A stretch of DNA of 22,683 nt from an uncultured Oscillospiraceae bacterium (GTDB taxonomy: Bacteria > Bacillota > Clostridia > Oscillospirales > Oscillospiraceae), in contig CAAEDD010000211.1 of the NCBI GenBank assembly GCA_900754515.1, forward strand, positions 1-22,683, given 5' to 3'. The stretch's first letter is position 1. Every line of letters begins with the position of its first letter. The notes beneath the pieces are model-generated. The model was not told where the DNA came from and did not search any database. It was given only the letters and a program-made list of their open reading frames with translations. A program made the translations under genes and the position numbers. Below, piece after piece: positions 16,067-22,683 of the stretch.

Positions 16067-16576
16067 TTTCTCACCTCGTCATATCTTATTCACCCACAGG
16101 GTGTCCAGATTCGACGGGCAGGAATTTCCCTTTCCCCAGTCTCTATTCATAAGAGCTGTTCTTAAAAACTTGCCGCACAATCTATATAATTAATTTGTAA
16201 TTTTTAAGCGATACTCCTCTACAGTAGGTTTAACCATATGACATAAAATCTGTAAAAGCGGAGTTCTCAAGCATATTATAAGTAAAATCTCAGCATACAT
16301 ATGCCCCATTGAGTTCTTTTGCATTTGACAATTCCGATTATTGCATCAAGATTGTCCATTGTAAACCGCTGTATACCGGAGCTGTATGATACCGCGGCAT
16401 AGGCTGACGCTGCTTGGTCGCGATTCACAGTGCTTTACTTTTTGGCGTAGGATAATGGCCTGTTTTCCCCCGGGTTTTAGCTGACGTGCAAAAATCCGGA
16501 TTCCGTTAGTCAGTCCGATATACACGGGCAATTCTGTTTTTCCATTTGTCAGTTTGCCTTTTTGCCTTAATCTGTA
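16067..16576. other. 510-base non-coding stretch upstream of sigK
   Basis: The region is relatively AT-rich near sigK and lacks a frame with both a ribosome binding site and recognisable protein. The longest minus-strand frames here are about 50-60 codons (for example 16346-16531) and resemble no family I know. A weak inverted repeat GACAAT/ATTGTC lies at about 16326-16355. The sigK promoter should be within it; I could not identify a convincing SigE or SigK box. Confidence 0.5.
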
Positions 16577-16906
16577 CTACACAATAAACTTTGCATCCGC
16601 GCTCGGTATGCCCCCAGCTTCGGAAACATACCTCTCCACCTTCATGTGCAGCCCGTATTTCTCCCGCAAAACGGCAATTTCCTTCATCATAGGAGATGCG
16701 TGGTGGCGGTCAAGAGCCTGCTGGTCCTTCCAGCTGTCAATCAGTAATACAGTGGTATTGCTGCCCATGGGAAAGAAATATTCGTACCGCAGATTGCCAT
16801 CCTCGCTCCGTATATCGTCCACAATTTTTCTTTCCGTCATTTCTTCTGCAAAAGCCCGTGCTTTTCCCTCAGCACCGGTATAGTAAATGTTGACTGTTAT
16901 TGCCAT
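16577..16906 (-). CDS. Antibiotic biosynthesis monooxygenase (ABM) fold protein
   Basis: A 109-residue single-domain protein of the ABM/YgiN-like family (dimeric ferredoxin-like alpha/beta barrel), with features such as NLRYEYFFPMGSNTTVLLIDSWKDQQALDRHHASP, of which the DSWKDQQALDRHHAS part is the family's most conserved stretch. Members act as quinol or other small-molecule monooxygenases without cofactor, or as heme-degrading proteins; the substrate cannot be predicted. I start it at the ATG at 16906, behind GGAGGA, instead of the TTG five codons earlier that overlaps this binding site. It has its own promoter, divergent from the SGNH hydrolase. Confidence 0.85.
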   Translation of the reverse strand: MAITVNIYYTGAEGKARAFAEEMTERKIVDDIRSEDGNLRYEYFFPMGSNTTVLLIDSWKDQQALDRHHASPMMKEIAVLREKYGLHMKVERYVSEAGGIPSADAKFIV

Positions 16907-16967
16907 ATGCTCCTCCAACAAATATCATTAATATATTACGTGTCTGTCTTTTTCCTTATCTTGTACT

Positions 16968-16996
16968 ATTATACTAGTCTTAGTGCCACTGCACAA
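16968..16996 (-). promoter_or_regulatory. Sigma-A-type promoter of the ABM gene
   Basis: TTGTGC (-35, 16991-16996), 17-base spacer, perfect TATAAT (-10, 16968-16973) on the minus strand, about 60 bases before the ATG. Confidence 0.65.
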
Positions 16997-17017
16997 CAAA
17001 GTTTTTATCAGTGGCAC
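16983..17017. promoter_or_regulatory. Inverted repeat overlapping the ABM promoter, probable operator
   Basis: GTGCCACTG (16983-16991) and CAGTGGCAC (17009-17017) are perfect 9-bp inverted copies separated by 17 bases. One half lies in the promoter spacer and touches the -35 box, the other lies upstream of it. This arrangement suits a dimeric regulator. No regulator gene is adjacent. Confidence 0.55.
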
Positions 17018-17049
17018 AGACCCCGGAACACATTAAATTGAAAGAACTG

Positions 17050-17078
17050 TTGTTGAACCGACATAATGCTGATATAAT
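17050..17078 (+). promoter_or_regulatory. Sigma-A-type promoter of the SGNH-rhodanese genes
   Basis: TTGTTG (17050-17055), 17-base spacer, perfect TATAAT (17073-17078). A small inverted repeat ATACAG/CTGTAT at 17087-17102 covers the expected start of transcription and could form a 5' hairpin or an operator. Confidence 0.6.
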
Positions 17079-17165
17079 GATTTAAAATACAGATTTCTGT
17101 ATGTTGGCTCAAAACTCATAAGAACGCGTCGTTCCAAACGCCGCAATTTTACTGAGGTGCCTGGT

Positions 17166-17702
17166 ATGAAGATAATATGTTTGGGCGACTCCAACACTTA
17201 CGGCTATGATCCGCGATCTTTTTTCGGCGGGCGCTATGATAAAACCAGCCGTTGGGTCGACATTCTGGCAGAAAAGACCGGCTGGGAAATATGCAACCAT
17301 GGAGAGAATGGCCGGGAGATTCCCTCAGCGCCGGTCTCTGTTTCTGAGGATACTGACCTGCTAATAGTCATGCTTGGCAGCAATGACCTGCTGCAAGGTC
17401 TGAGTCCGGAAACTGTTGCCGGGAAAATGGAGCGGTTCCTCGCAGGATTGCAGCTGGAGCGGGAGAAGATTCTGCTGATTGCCCCGCCGCCTATGGCCCC
17501 CGGTGAATGGGTACATGATGATGGACTGATTAATGCCTCCGTTTACCTGGGCAGTCTTTATCAGACCCTCGCCGTACGCCTGGGTATTCATTTTGCCGAC
17601 GCCGGGAAATGGGGTGTCGAGCTTGCCTATGACGGCGTACATTTTACCGAGCAAGGCCACAGAGCTTTTGCTGACAGTCTTTTTAAGGAGATAAACAAAT
17701 GA
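17166..17702 (+). CDS. SGNH/GDSL-type esterase
   Basis: A 178-residue single-domain hydrolase of the SGNH superfamily with all the blocks: LGDSNTYGY with nucleophile Ser9, GENGR with the block II glycine, LGSNDLL with Asn73, and DGVHFTEQGH with Asp156 and His159. Such enzymes cleave ester bonds in lipids or acylated sugars; the substrate is unknown. There is no signal peptide, so it is probably cytosolic. The start is the ATG at 17166, preceded by GAGGTG, in preference to the GTG three codons upstream that lies inside this ribosome binding site. Its stop overlaps the next start as ATGA. Confidence 0.9.
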   Translation: MKIICLGDSNTYGYDPRSFFGGRYDKTSRWVDILAEKTGWEICNHGENGREIPSAPVSVSEDTDLLIVMLGSNDLLQGLSPETVAGKMERFLAGLQLEREKILLIAPPPMAPGEWVHDDGLINASVYLGSLYQTLAVRLGIHFADAGKWGVELAYDGVHFTEQGHRAFADSLFKEINK

Positions 17703-18082
17703 AATCAATACTTCCATTTATAATAGCTGTACTGATATTGCTAAGCGGATGCGCTGGGCCATCTGCGGAAAATGGCTATCAGCAAATCAGCCAGGAAGAA
17801 GCCAAAAGCATGATGGACAGTCAGGAAGTCGTTATACTGGACGTTCGTGAGCAGGTCGAATATGACGTAGGTCATATTCCGGGCGCAGTATTGCTGCCAG
17901 TGGGTACCATCGACCAGGACACAGCCGCGGCCGTTATCCCCGAAAAGGATACAGCGGTCCTTGTATACTGTCGAAGCGGAAATCGCAGCAAAACAGCGTC
18001 CTCAGCTTTGGCGGCTCTGGGCTATACCAACATTTACGAGTTCGGCGGCATCAACACATGGCCCTATGATATAGTGAAGTAA
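17699..18082 (+). CDS. Rhodanese-domain lipoprotein
   Basis: A 127-residue exported lipoprotein: hydrophobic signal, lipobox LSGC with lipidated Cys18, then one rhodanese domain with VILDVREQVEYDVGHIPGA and the active-site loop YCRSGNRS (catalytic Cys91), ending in GGINTWPYDIV. The domain normally carries a persulfide and transfers sulfur. Outside the cell it may act on thiosulfate, cyanide or thiol redox state, but the role is not known. AAGGAG precedes the ATG, and the start overlaps the SGNH stop by ATGA, so the two are co-translated. Confidence 0.93.
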   Translation: MKSILPFIIAVLILLSGCAGPSAENGYQQISQEEAKSMMDSQEVVILDVREQVEYDVGHIPGAVLLPVGTIDQDTAAAVIPEKDTAVLVYCRSGNRSKTASSALAALGYTNIYEFGGINTWPYDIVK

Positions 18083-18206
18083 GCTTTTCAAAAAAAGTGC
18101 CTGTTGCCGCCCGAAGCAGCACACCGGCTGCACCTGACGCCGGGACAGCTGAGGCATATCATGGCCCACGTTTCAGAACGTGCTGGCTGTAAAATTGGAG
18201 ACAGTT
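18083..18206 (+). other. Open frame without a start, possible gene remnant
   Basis: Between the rhodanese and HD genes one plus-strand frame stays open for about 45 codons and includes LPPEAAHRLHLTPGQLRHIM and AHVSERAGCK, ending in a TGA at about 18229. The composition looks protein-like, but it has no start codon with a ribosome binding site and I do not recognise it. It may be the tail of a deleted gene or chance. Confidence 0.25.
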
Positions 18207-18713
18207 ATGGAAAAAACTTTATTTATTGATTTGCTGGAACAAAAGATGATTGCCTTTAACAGTGGTGACCCAATGCGTATCCAACACCTTATCAAGGTAC
18301 ACCGCCTTGCACAGTTGATTGGTCGCATGGAAACGCTGGATGAACACACCCAGTTTTTAACGGAATGCGCCGCGCTGGTACACGATATCGGCATACGTCC
18401 TGCAGAGGAAAAATACGGTGCCTGCGATGGTCCGCTTCAGGAAAAAGAAGGTCCGGCCTATGCCCGCACCATGTTGGCAGAGCTGGGTCTGGGGTCCTCC
18501 GACATTGACCGCATCTGCTATCTGGTTGGGCATCATCACACCTATACAGACATAGATGGGATGGACTATCAGATTTTGGTGGAAGCTGATTTTCTTGTAA
18601 ATTTCTACGAGGACTCCCTTGGCACTAAGGCCATCCAGACAGCCCTGGACAAAATTTTCCGTACGGAATCCGGTAAAAAGCTCTGCCGGATCATATATTT
18701 TCCTGAGGGATAA
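18207..18713 (+). CDS. HD-domain phosphohydrolase-like protein
   Basis: A 168-residue cytosolic protein with a complete HD metal site: His32 (KVHRLAQL), His59-Asp60 (ALVHDIGIRP), His109-His110-His111 (LVGHHHTYTD) and Asp127 (VEADFLVN). Small stand-alone HD proteins of this kind hydrolyse nucleotides or other phosphomonoesters; the substrate is unknown. The chosen ATG at 18207 has GGAGA 5 bases upstream, and the family-like sequence starts here. The frame extends to a GTG at 18180 without a ribosome binding site. Same strand as the rhodanese gene but 124 bases away. Confidence 0.85.
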   Translation: MEKTLFIDLLEQKMIAFNSGDPMRIQHLIKVHRLAQLIGRMETLDEHTQFLTECAALVHDIGIRPAEEKYGACDGPLQEKEGPAYARTMLAELGLGSSDIDRICYLVGHHHTYTDIDGMDYQILVEADFLVNFYEDSLGTKAIQTALDKIFRTESGKKLCRIIYFPEG

Positions 18714-18742
18714 TTAAGGTTTTCGTGAAAGGTGATGTTCAT

Positions 18743-19468
18743 TTGAAGCAAGGAAAATGCTCTCTCTGCAAAAAGCTGACCATTGCTGCCGCCATCATTT
18801 TGGCGGTTGCAGCATTGCTGACAGTCCTTTTTTTGCTGTATGCGTCTGATTACTACAGGGCCGAAGACGTAGCCCTGGCCGTCGCTGCCGGGGAGAGTGG
18901 CATTACCGTACAGGACAATCTGACGATCCTCTCCCCTTCCTACCCCACAGACACAGCAATTATTTTCTATCCAGGTGCAAAGGTGGAGGCATCAGCCTAT
19001 CTTCCATTGCTGTCCCGGATACGTCAGACAGGTGTGACCTGTGTTCTGGTAGATATGCCCTTTCATATGGCGATCTTTGACGCCGATGCCGCCGGAGAGA
19101 TAATGGAACGATTCCCTGAGGTGAAGCATTGGTATTTGGCCGGTCACTCCATGGGTGGAGCCATGGCCTAACAATTTGCCGCCGGGCATCAGGATCAGAT
19201 CGACGGTTTGATTCTGCTGGGAGCCTATATATATGGAGACTACCCTCCTGAGGATACACTGACGATATACGGTTCCTTGAATCAGAGTGTAGAGGACAAA
19301 CTGGATTACACTGAAAACGTGGTGGAAATACAGGGAGGCAACCATGCCCAGTTCGGCAATTATGGCCCTCAAAAGGGCGATTTACCGGCCACAATATCCG
19401 CCCAGGAGCAGCAGGCACAGACAGCCGCTGCAATTGAGGAGTTTATCGGCCAGCGTCAGGCTGCCTGA
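18743..19468 (+). pseudogene. Membrane-anchored alpha/beta hydrolase interrupted by an in-frame TAA
   Basis: Both halves are in the same frame. The first has one membrane segment (LTIAAAIILAVAALLTVLFL), an alpha/beta-hydrolase core with AIIFYPGAKVEASAYLPLL, VDMPFHMAIF and the nucleophile elbow AGHSMGGAMA. TAA follows at 19169-19171. The frame then continues QFAAGHQDQIDGLILLGAY, TIYGS and GGNHAQFGNYGPQKGD, which holds the catalytic His, to a normal stop. Without readthrough the catalytic His is lost, so the gene is probably dead or recently disabled. A TTG at 18743 behind AAAGGTGAT is the likeliest start; a GTG at 18725 is in the same frame. The part between TIYGS and GGNH looks short for the family. 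Confidence 0.8.
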
Positions 19469-19608
19469 TAAACTCCTCAGGGCTTTTGAAGCGCAGTGGA
19501 GCTGTAAATTAATTTTCCCGTCCAGGTCGCGGTTATGTCAGCGGCCTCTCATAAAGTTCTTACATATAAAGAATACACCAGGTAATATGAAGAAAGGAGC
19601 AAGCAGAC

Positions 19609-20154
19609 ATGGAGCAAATGTCAAATAAACCATATTATACCCCTGAAACTCTGCACTTGGCGGCAGGCTACTGGGATCTAAAGGATGCAGACAGCGTCAG
19701 GCTGGATAAGAGCAGGCTGAAAGAAATGCTCGAAGAATATATTCAGGCAAATAACACCTGCGCTCTGGCTACCGGTACCGGGGATTACGTGCGCTGTACC
19801 CCCATCGAGTACAGTTACCATGACGGTTGCTTCTGGATGTTCAGCGAGGGCGGCAAAAAGTTTATCGGCCTGGCTGAAAACACCAATGTCTGCCTTGCCG
19901 TTTATGACAAATACGAGGGCTTCGGCAAACTTCATGGGATTCAGGTAACCGGCCGTGCCGAGCTTATAGAACCTTTCAGTGAAATATACAACTCCCATGC
20001 AGCATATAAGAAGATTCCTCTGGCTGCCCTGCAAAAACTGAGCAGTCCCATGCACTTGATCTGCGTCCATCCCACCCGTATGGACTGCCTGTTCTCCGAT
20101 TTCAAGGAGCTGGGCTGCAGTACCCGGCAGACGCTGATACTGGATGCGGAATAA
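19609..20154 (+). CDS. Pyridoxamine 5'-phosphate oxidase-fold flavin-binding protein
   Basis: A 181-residue protein with the split-barrel fold of the PNPOx-like family: ANNTCALATGTGDYVRCTPIEYSYHDGCFWMFSEGGKKFIGLAENTNVCL forms the core (beta strands read from residue 48 to 97), then GIQVTGRAELI and VHPTRMDCLFSDFKELG. Proteins of this group bind FMN or F420-like cofactors, or heme, and many have unknown substrates. AAAGGAG lies 10 bases before the ATG. It precedes the MarR gene by 150 bases and may or may not be related to it. Confidence 0.85.
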   Translation: MEQMSNKPYYTPETLHLAAGYWDLKDADSVRLDKSRLKEMLEEYIQANNTCALATGTGDYVRCTPIEYSYHDGCFWMFSEGGKKFIGLAENTNVCLAVYDKYEGFGKLHGIQVTGRAELIEPFSEIYNSHAAYKKIPLAALQKLSSPMHLICVHPTRMDCLFSDFKELGCSTRQTLILDAE

Positions 20155-20238
20155 GCCGGGAAAGTTTGTCCGTACATAATCTCTTTATTCTTTGCCTAAC
20201 CCGCATATCCGTATAAAAAATACTTTCTAATGAGGGGC

Positions 20239-20267
20239 TTGAAAAAGTCCCTTATCTGCTGTAATAT
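20239..20267 (+). promoter_or_regulatory. Promoter of the MarR gene
   Basis: TTGAAA (20239-20244), 17-base spacer and TAATAT (20262-20267). The -10 box overlaps a palindrome, which suggests repression. Confidence 0.65.
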
Positions 20268-20280
20268 AGTACTATATAGT
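20264..20280. promoter_or_regulatory. Palindromic operator, probably for MarR autoregulation
   Basis: ATATAGTACTATAT (20264-20277) is a perfect 14-base palindrome and overlaps a second one, ACTATATAGT (20271-20280). It covers the end of the -10 box and the start of transcription of the marR gene about 30 bases ahead of its ATG. MarR proteins commonly repress their own operons at such sites. Low sequence complexity makes chance possible. Confidence 0.6.
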
Positions 20281-20304
20281 AATATCTTATATAGGAGCTA
20301 TAAA

Positions 20305-20736
20305 ATGGAAATAAAAGCCGGAAGTTTGATTACTCAAATAAAGCAAATCAGCGGAAGAATCTTTGAGCGCATTCTGTCTGACAAAAATATTGATGCCTTT
20401 AACGGCGCGCAGGGGAACCTGCTCTATGTTCTTTGGCAAGGTGACAACATTACTCTTGGAGAGCTTTCCAGAAAAACAGGGCTTGCAACGACCACTCTGA
20501 CCAGCATGGTCGACCGCATGGAGGCCGCCGGACTGGTGAACCGTACAGCTGATCCTAAAGACCGCAGGAAGACACGGCTGCTTTTAACAGACAAGGCCAA
20601 AGGTCTCCGGTCCGACTACAACGATGTGTCGGAGCGAATGAGCGACATCTTTTATAGTGGCTTTTCGGAAGAGGAAATCCGACAGTTTGAGCATTACCTG
20701 GAGCGCGTTTTGCTGAACCTCAGAAAAAGCATCTGA
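20305..20736 (+). CDS. MarR family transcriptional regulator
   Basis: A 143-residue DNA-binding repressor with a winged helix at about 45-95: ITLGELSRKTGLATTTLTSMVDRMEAAGLVNR, whose recognition helix is TTTLTSMVDRMEAAGL, and the wing DPKDRRKTRLLLT with the conserved DxR motif. Helices at both ends would form the dimer. The frame is open up to 20230, but the ATG at 20305 has AGGAG 8 bases upstream and lies after the promoter, so I use it. Downstream is a radical SAM gene on the same strand, and I recall similar MarR proteins linked to paired mobile radical SAM genes; that link is from memory. The signal it senses is unknown. Confidence 0.9.
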   Translation: MEIKAGSLITQIKQISGRIFERILSDKNIDAFNGAQGNLLYVLWQGDNITLGELSRKTGLATTTLTSMVDRMEAAGLVNRTADPKDRRKTRLLLTDKAKGLRSDYNDVSERMSDIFYSGFSEEEIRQFEHYLERVLLNLRKSI

Positions 20737-20744
20737 TGTTACGC

Positions 20745-20825
20745 ATGCAGCGGCAGGCTGAATTTCCTGGAATAGAGGGCTATGCAGCTTGCCTCGGCGC
20801 TCCGGCTTTGCGTGAAAATAATTGA
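20745..20825 (+). pseudogene. Possible tail of a deleted gene between marR and the radical SAM gene
   Basis: A frame of 26 codons reads MQRQAEFPGIEGYAACLGAP and ends in ALRENN before a TGA, 16 bases ahead of the TTG I choose for the radical SAM gene. It has no ribosome binding site. Its position is where the partner gene of a two-gene radical SAM module would end, so it may be the remaining C-terminus of that gene. Chance is the alternative. Confidence 0.3.
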
Positions 20826-20841
20826 TTGGGGTGTGAAGGCG

Positions 20842-21732
20842 TTGGAAAATATAAAAGAAATTCAGGTAAAAAGCGTGATGACAAAATCAAGTCTGCCTGT
20901 GGGCGGCTACTCCGTTAATCCGTATGTGGGCTGCCCCCATGCATGTAAATACTGCTATGCATCATTTATGAAACGTTTTACCGGGCACACTGAGCCATGG
21001 GGGACCTTTCTGGATGTGAAATATTGGCCGGAAATCAAGAATCCCGGAAAATATGCAGGGCAGCGGGTTGTGATCGGCTCTGTTACAGACGGTTATAATC
21101 CCCAGGAGGAACAGTACCGGCGAACACGGGCGCTTTTGGAGCAGCTTAAGGACAGCGGTGCAAAGATAATGATCTGCACCAAGTCCGATCTTGTAACCAG
21201 AGATCTGGACATTCTCACGCAAATGAAGGATGTCACTGTATCGTGGTCTGTCAATACGCTGGACGAAGACTTCCGAAGTGATATGGATAAAGCCGTCAGC
21301 ATTTCCAGACGGCTTGCCGCCATGAAACAGGTATATGACTCCGGTATTCGCACGGTATGTTTTGCCTCACCGATTTTCCCCGGCATCACTGACGTACCCG
21401 CAATTATTGAGCAGGCAAAGGACCGGTGCGATTTAATATGGGTGGAGAATCTGAATCTCCGCGGTGACTATAAAGCGTCCATCTTCCGGTATATCGGGGA
21501 GAAGCGCCCGGAACTGCTGCCGCTATATGAGCGCATTTATAACTTGAAAGACCGGGGATATTGGCATGAGCTTGAGGCTGAGCTGAATTCCTATGCGAAA
21601 AGAAACGGACTACCCTACTTCGATAATTATCTGCCTGACGGGAGAAGTGAGCCGGGAAGGCCGGCAGTCGTGAACTATTTGTTTCACGAAGAAATACGTG
21701 GTTCCGGGAACACCGGCTCAAGGCGCAAATAA
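20842..21732 (+). CDS. SPL-family radical SAM protein, like 'radical SAM mobile pair protein B'
   Basis: A 296-residue radical SAM enzyme. The iron-sulfur cluster motif is CxxxCxxC as CPHACKYC (Cys31, Cys35, Cys38), followed by a TIM-barrel with VVIGSVTDGYNPQEEQYRRTR, MICTKSDLVTRDLDIL, VTVSWSVNTLDE and CFASPIFPGITDV. This is the spore-photoproduct-lyase-like group. The sequence matches my memory of the conserved radical SAM mobile pair B proteins of gut Firmicutes, whose chemistry is unknown. I start it at a TTG (20842) behind GGGGTG. The frame runs back to an ATG at 20782, but those 20 residues are atypical. The usual partner gene A is missing here. It follows MarR and is probably controlled by it. 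Confidence 0.85.
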   Translation: MENIKEIQVKSVMTKSSLPVGGYSVNPYVGCPHACKYCYASFMKRFTGHTEPWGTFLDVKYWPEIKNPGKYAGQRVVIGSVTDGYNPQEEQYRRTRALLEQLKDSGAKIMICTKSDLVTRDLDILTQMKDVTVSWSVNTLDEDFRSDMDKAVSISRRLAAMKQVYDSGIRTVCFASPIFPGITDVPAIIEQAKDRCDLIWVENLNLRGDYKASIFRYIGEKRPELLPLYERIYNLKDRGYWHELEAELNSYAKRNGLPYFDNYLPDGRSEPGRPAVVNYLFHEEIRGSGNTGSRRK

Positions 21733-21782
21733 AAAACTTTTTACTGTAAGACATAATCAAGTGCATATTTGTGCATAAAACA

Positions 21783-21819
21783 GACCCGCAAGGCCGGTCA
21801 ATGTCCTGGCTTGCGGGTC
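21783..21819. terminator. Terminator between convergent radical SAM genes
   Basis: GACCCGCAA and TTGCGGGTC form a perfect 9-bp stem extended by GCC/GGC after one bulged base, with a 12-base loop. On the minus strand TGTTTTA follows, which suits the end of the AmrS gene. The plus side has a weaker tail, CCTTGATTC. Confidence 0.65.
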
Positions 21820-21966
21820 CCTTGATTCTATAATAAAAAGTAATCGCCGGGACAGTTAAGGTATTCAGAATACCATTGCCGGCTTCCGGGATTAACTTGG
21901 GTCTTGGAAATAAAGACTGCGGCATGGCATCAGTCCTCCAGCTGTTTTCTACGGCAACGGACTTGT

Positions 21967-22683
21967 TCAGCAGTTTCCCGTGTACACATAGCGCAGCTTC
22001 TCCCTTGCCACCTGGGCAAGGCGGTAGACTTTATCCACCGGTGTGGGCGGACGGTCGGTCATATGGTAGCGTGGGAAAAAGCGGGAAACGTGCAGTGGAA
22101 TCTCCGGGTTAACTGAGGCAAGCCAAGTTGACAGTGAGCGCATCTCTCCCTCACTGTCGTTTTCCCCAGGCACTATAAGGGTCGTGACCTCCACATGGCA
22201 ATTCCCGGCAGCCAGGATTATTGAGTGCTTCACCGTCTCCAGATCTCCACCCAGCCTGTGGTAGTATTCTTCAGTAAAGCCTTTTAAATCAATATTTACC
22301 CCGTCGATAAGGGGCAGCAGCTCCCTCCAGGGGCCATCCTCTATAGTGCCGTTCGTCACCAGCACATTGAGCATACCCGCCTCATGCACCAGCGCCGCAC
22401 AGTCACGCACGAACTCATATCCAATCAGAGGTTCGTTATATGTGTAGGCTAGGCCGATATTCCCCCGTTCTTTAAGGCTCTCAGCCTGCCGCACCAGCTT
22501 CTCCGGTGGGCACTCCCCGGTGGGGCTCTCTTCCCCCGCCATGGAAATTTGTGCGTTCTGGCAAAAGGGGCAGCGCAAATTACAGCCGAAGCTGCCCACA
22601 GACAGCACAAAGCTGCCGGGATAAAAACGTCTCAAAGGCTTTTTCTCAATGGGGTCCAAAGCCAGGGCCGTAATCCGCCCGTA
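21967..22683 (-). CDS. amrS: AmmeMemoRadiSam-type radical SAM enzyme AmrS, 5' end outside the window
   Basis: Partial gene: the frame stays open to the right edge, where YGRITALA precedes LDPIEKKPLRRFYPGS, the usual sequence of this family, so the start lies beyond the window. The visible 238 residues contain the cluster motif SFGCNLRCPFCQN (CxxxCxxC), YTYNEPLIGYEFVRDCA, LVTNGTI, DGVNIDLKGFTEEYY, TLIVPGENDSEGEM and HVSRFFPRYHMTDRPPTP. It belongs to the pyruvate-formate-lyase-activating-enzyme-like branch called AmrS, usually encoded near AMMECR1 and Memo domain proteins. Those partners are not in this window and may lie to the right. The substrate is not established from sequence. Confidence 0.9.
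   Translation of the reverse strand, partial: YGRITALALDPIEKKPLRRFYPGSFVLSVGSFGCNLRCPFCQNAQISMAGEESPTGECPPEKLVRQAESLKERGNIGLAYTYNEPLIGYEFVRDCAALVHEAGMLNVLVTNGTIEDGPWRELLPLIDGVNIDLKGFTEEYYHRLGGDLETVKHSIILAAGNCHVEVTTLIVPGENDSEGEMRSLSTWLASVNPEIPLHVSRFFPRYHMTDRPPTPVDKVYRLAQVAREKLRYVYTGNC

Noticed and set aside
16201..16260. CATATGGTT as a possible sporulation-type -10 box for sigK
   Set aside because: It matches the CATA start of SigE/SigK boxes but lacks a convincing -35 partner and is about 170 bases from the gene.
16346..16531. A 61-codon minus-strand frame upstream of sigK
   Set aside because: No ribosome binding site, no family resemblance and composition like neighbouring non-coding frames. 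An alternative 50-codon GTG frame nearby is equally unsupported.
21860..21874. Palindrome GGTATTCAGAATACC between the two radical SAM genes
   Set aside because: A perfect 7-1-7 inverted repeat, but it lies between the 3' ends of convergent genes without a promoter, so no regulatory role can be supported.
21404..21925. A 173-codon minus-strand frame overlapping the radical SAM gene end
   Set aside because: Antisense shadow running into the intergenic region; the sequence is Ser/His/Arg-rich without domain features.

Overview
The window looks like chromosomal DNA from an anaerobic, spore-forming member of the Clostridia, probably an Oscillospiraceae-type gut bacterium. This is inferred from an intact sporulation sigma factor of the SigK type, a clostridial-style acetate kinase, strong AGGAGG ribosome binding sites, a branched-chain amino-acid-type ABC transporter and two radical SAM enzymes. 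No rRNA, tRNA, CRISPR array, integrase or transposase was found.

Layout. (1) 37-3753, minus: a compact operon reading prfA (release factor 1), a fused threonylcarbamoyl-AMP synthase/dephospho-CoA kinase gene, then an M18 aminopeptidase, with one promoter in front of prfA. (2) 3761-4020: a non-coding block of six consecutive stem-loops whose two outer stem-loops are near-identical copies. (3) 4049-9656, minus: a complete Liv-type transporter, binding protein first, then a stem-loop that probably attenuates transcription, then livH, livM, livG and livF; LivG carries an unusual charged insertion. (4) 9708-12289: tmcAL (acetate-dependent tRNA modification) divergent from ackA (acetate kinase). 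(5) 12338-16066, minus: a membrane-bound nucleotide-sugar dehydratase, thiamine pyrophosphokinase and the sporulation sigma factor. (6) 16577-21732: a looser accessory stretch with a small monooxygenase-fold protein divergent from an SGNH hydrolase and a rhodanese lipoprotein, then an HD-domain protein, an alpha/beta hydrolase gene broken by an in-frame stop, a flavin-binding-fold protein, a MarR regulator with a palindromic operator, and a radical SAM protein that resembles half of a mobile two-gene radical SAM module. (7) 21967 to the right edge, minus: the 3' part of an AmrS-type radical SAM gene.

Most genes in the first 16 kb are housekeeping or transport. The best candidates for something new are the Sua5-CoaE fusion, the six-hairpin element, the LivG insertion, and the MarR/radical SAM locus where a partner gene seems to be lost but its tail may remain. 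I did not see a clearly new defence or biosynthetic system. Family assignments come from recognising motifs by eye; no database search was run.
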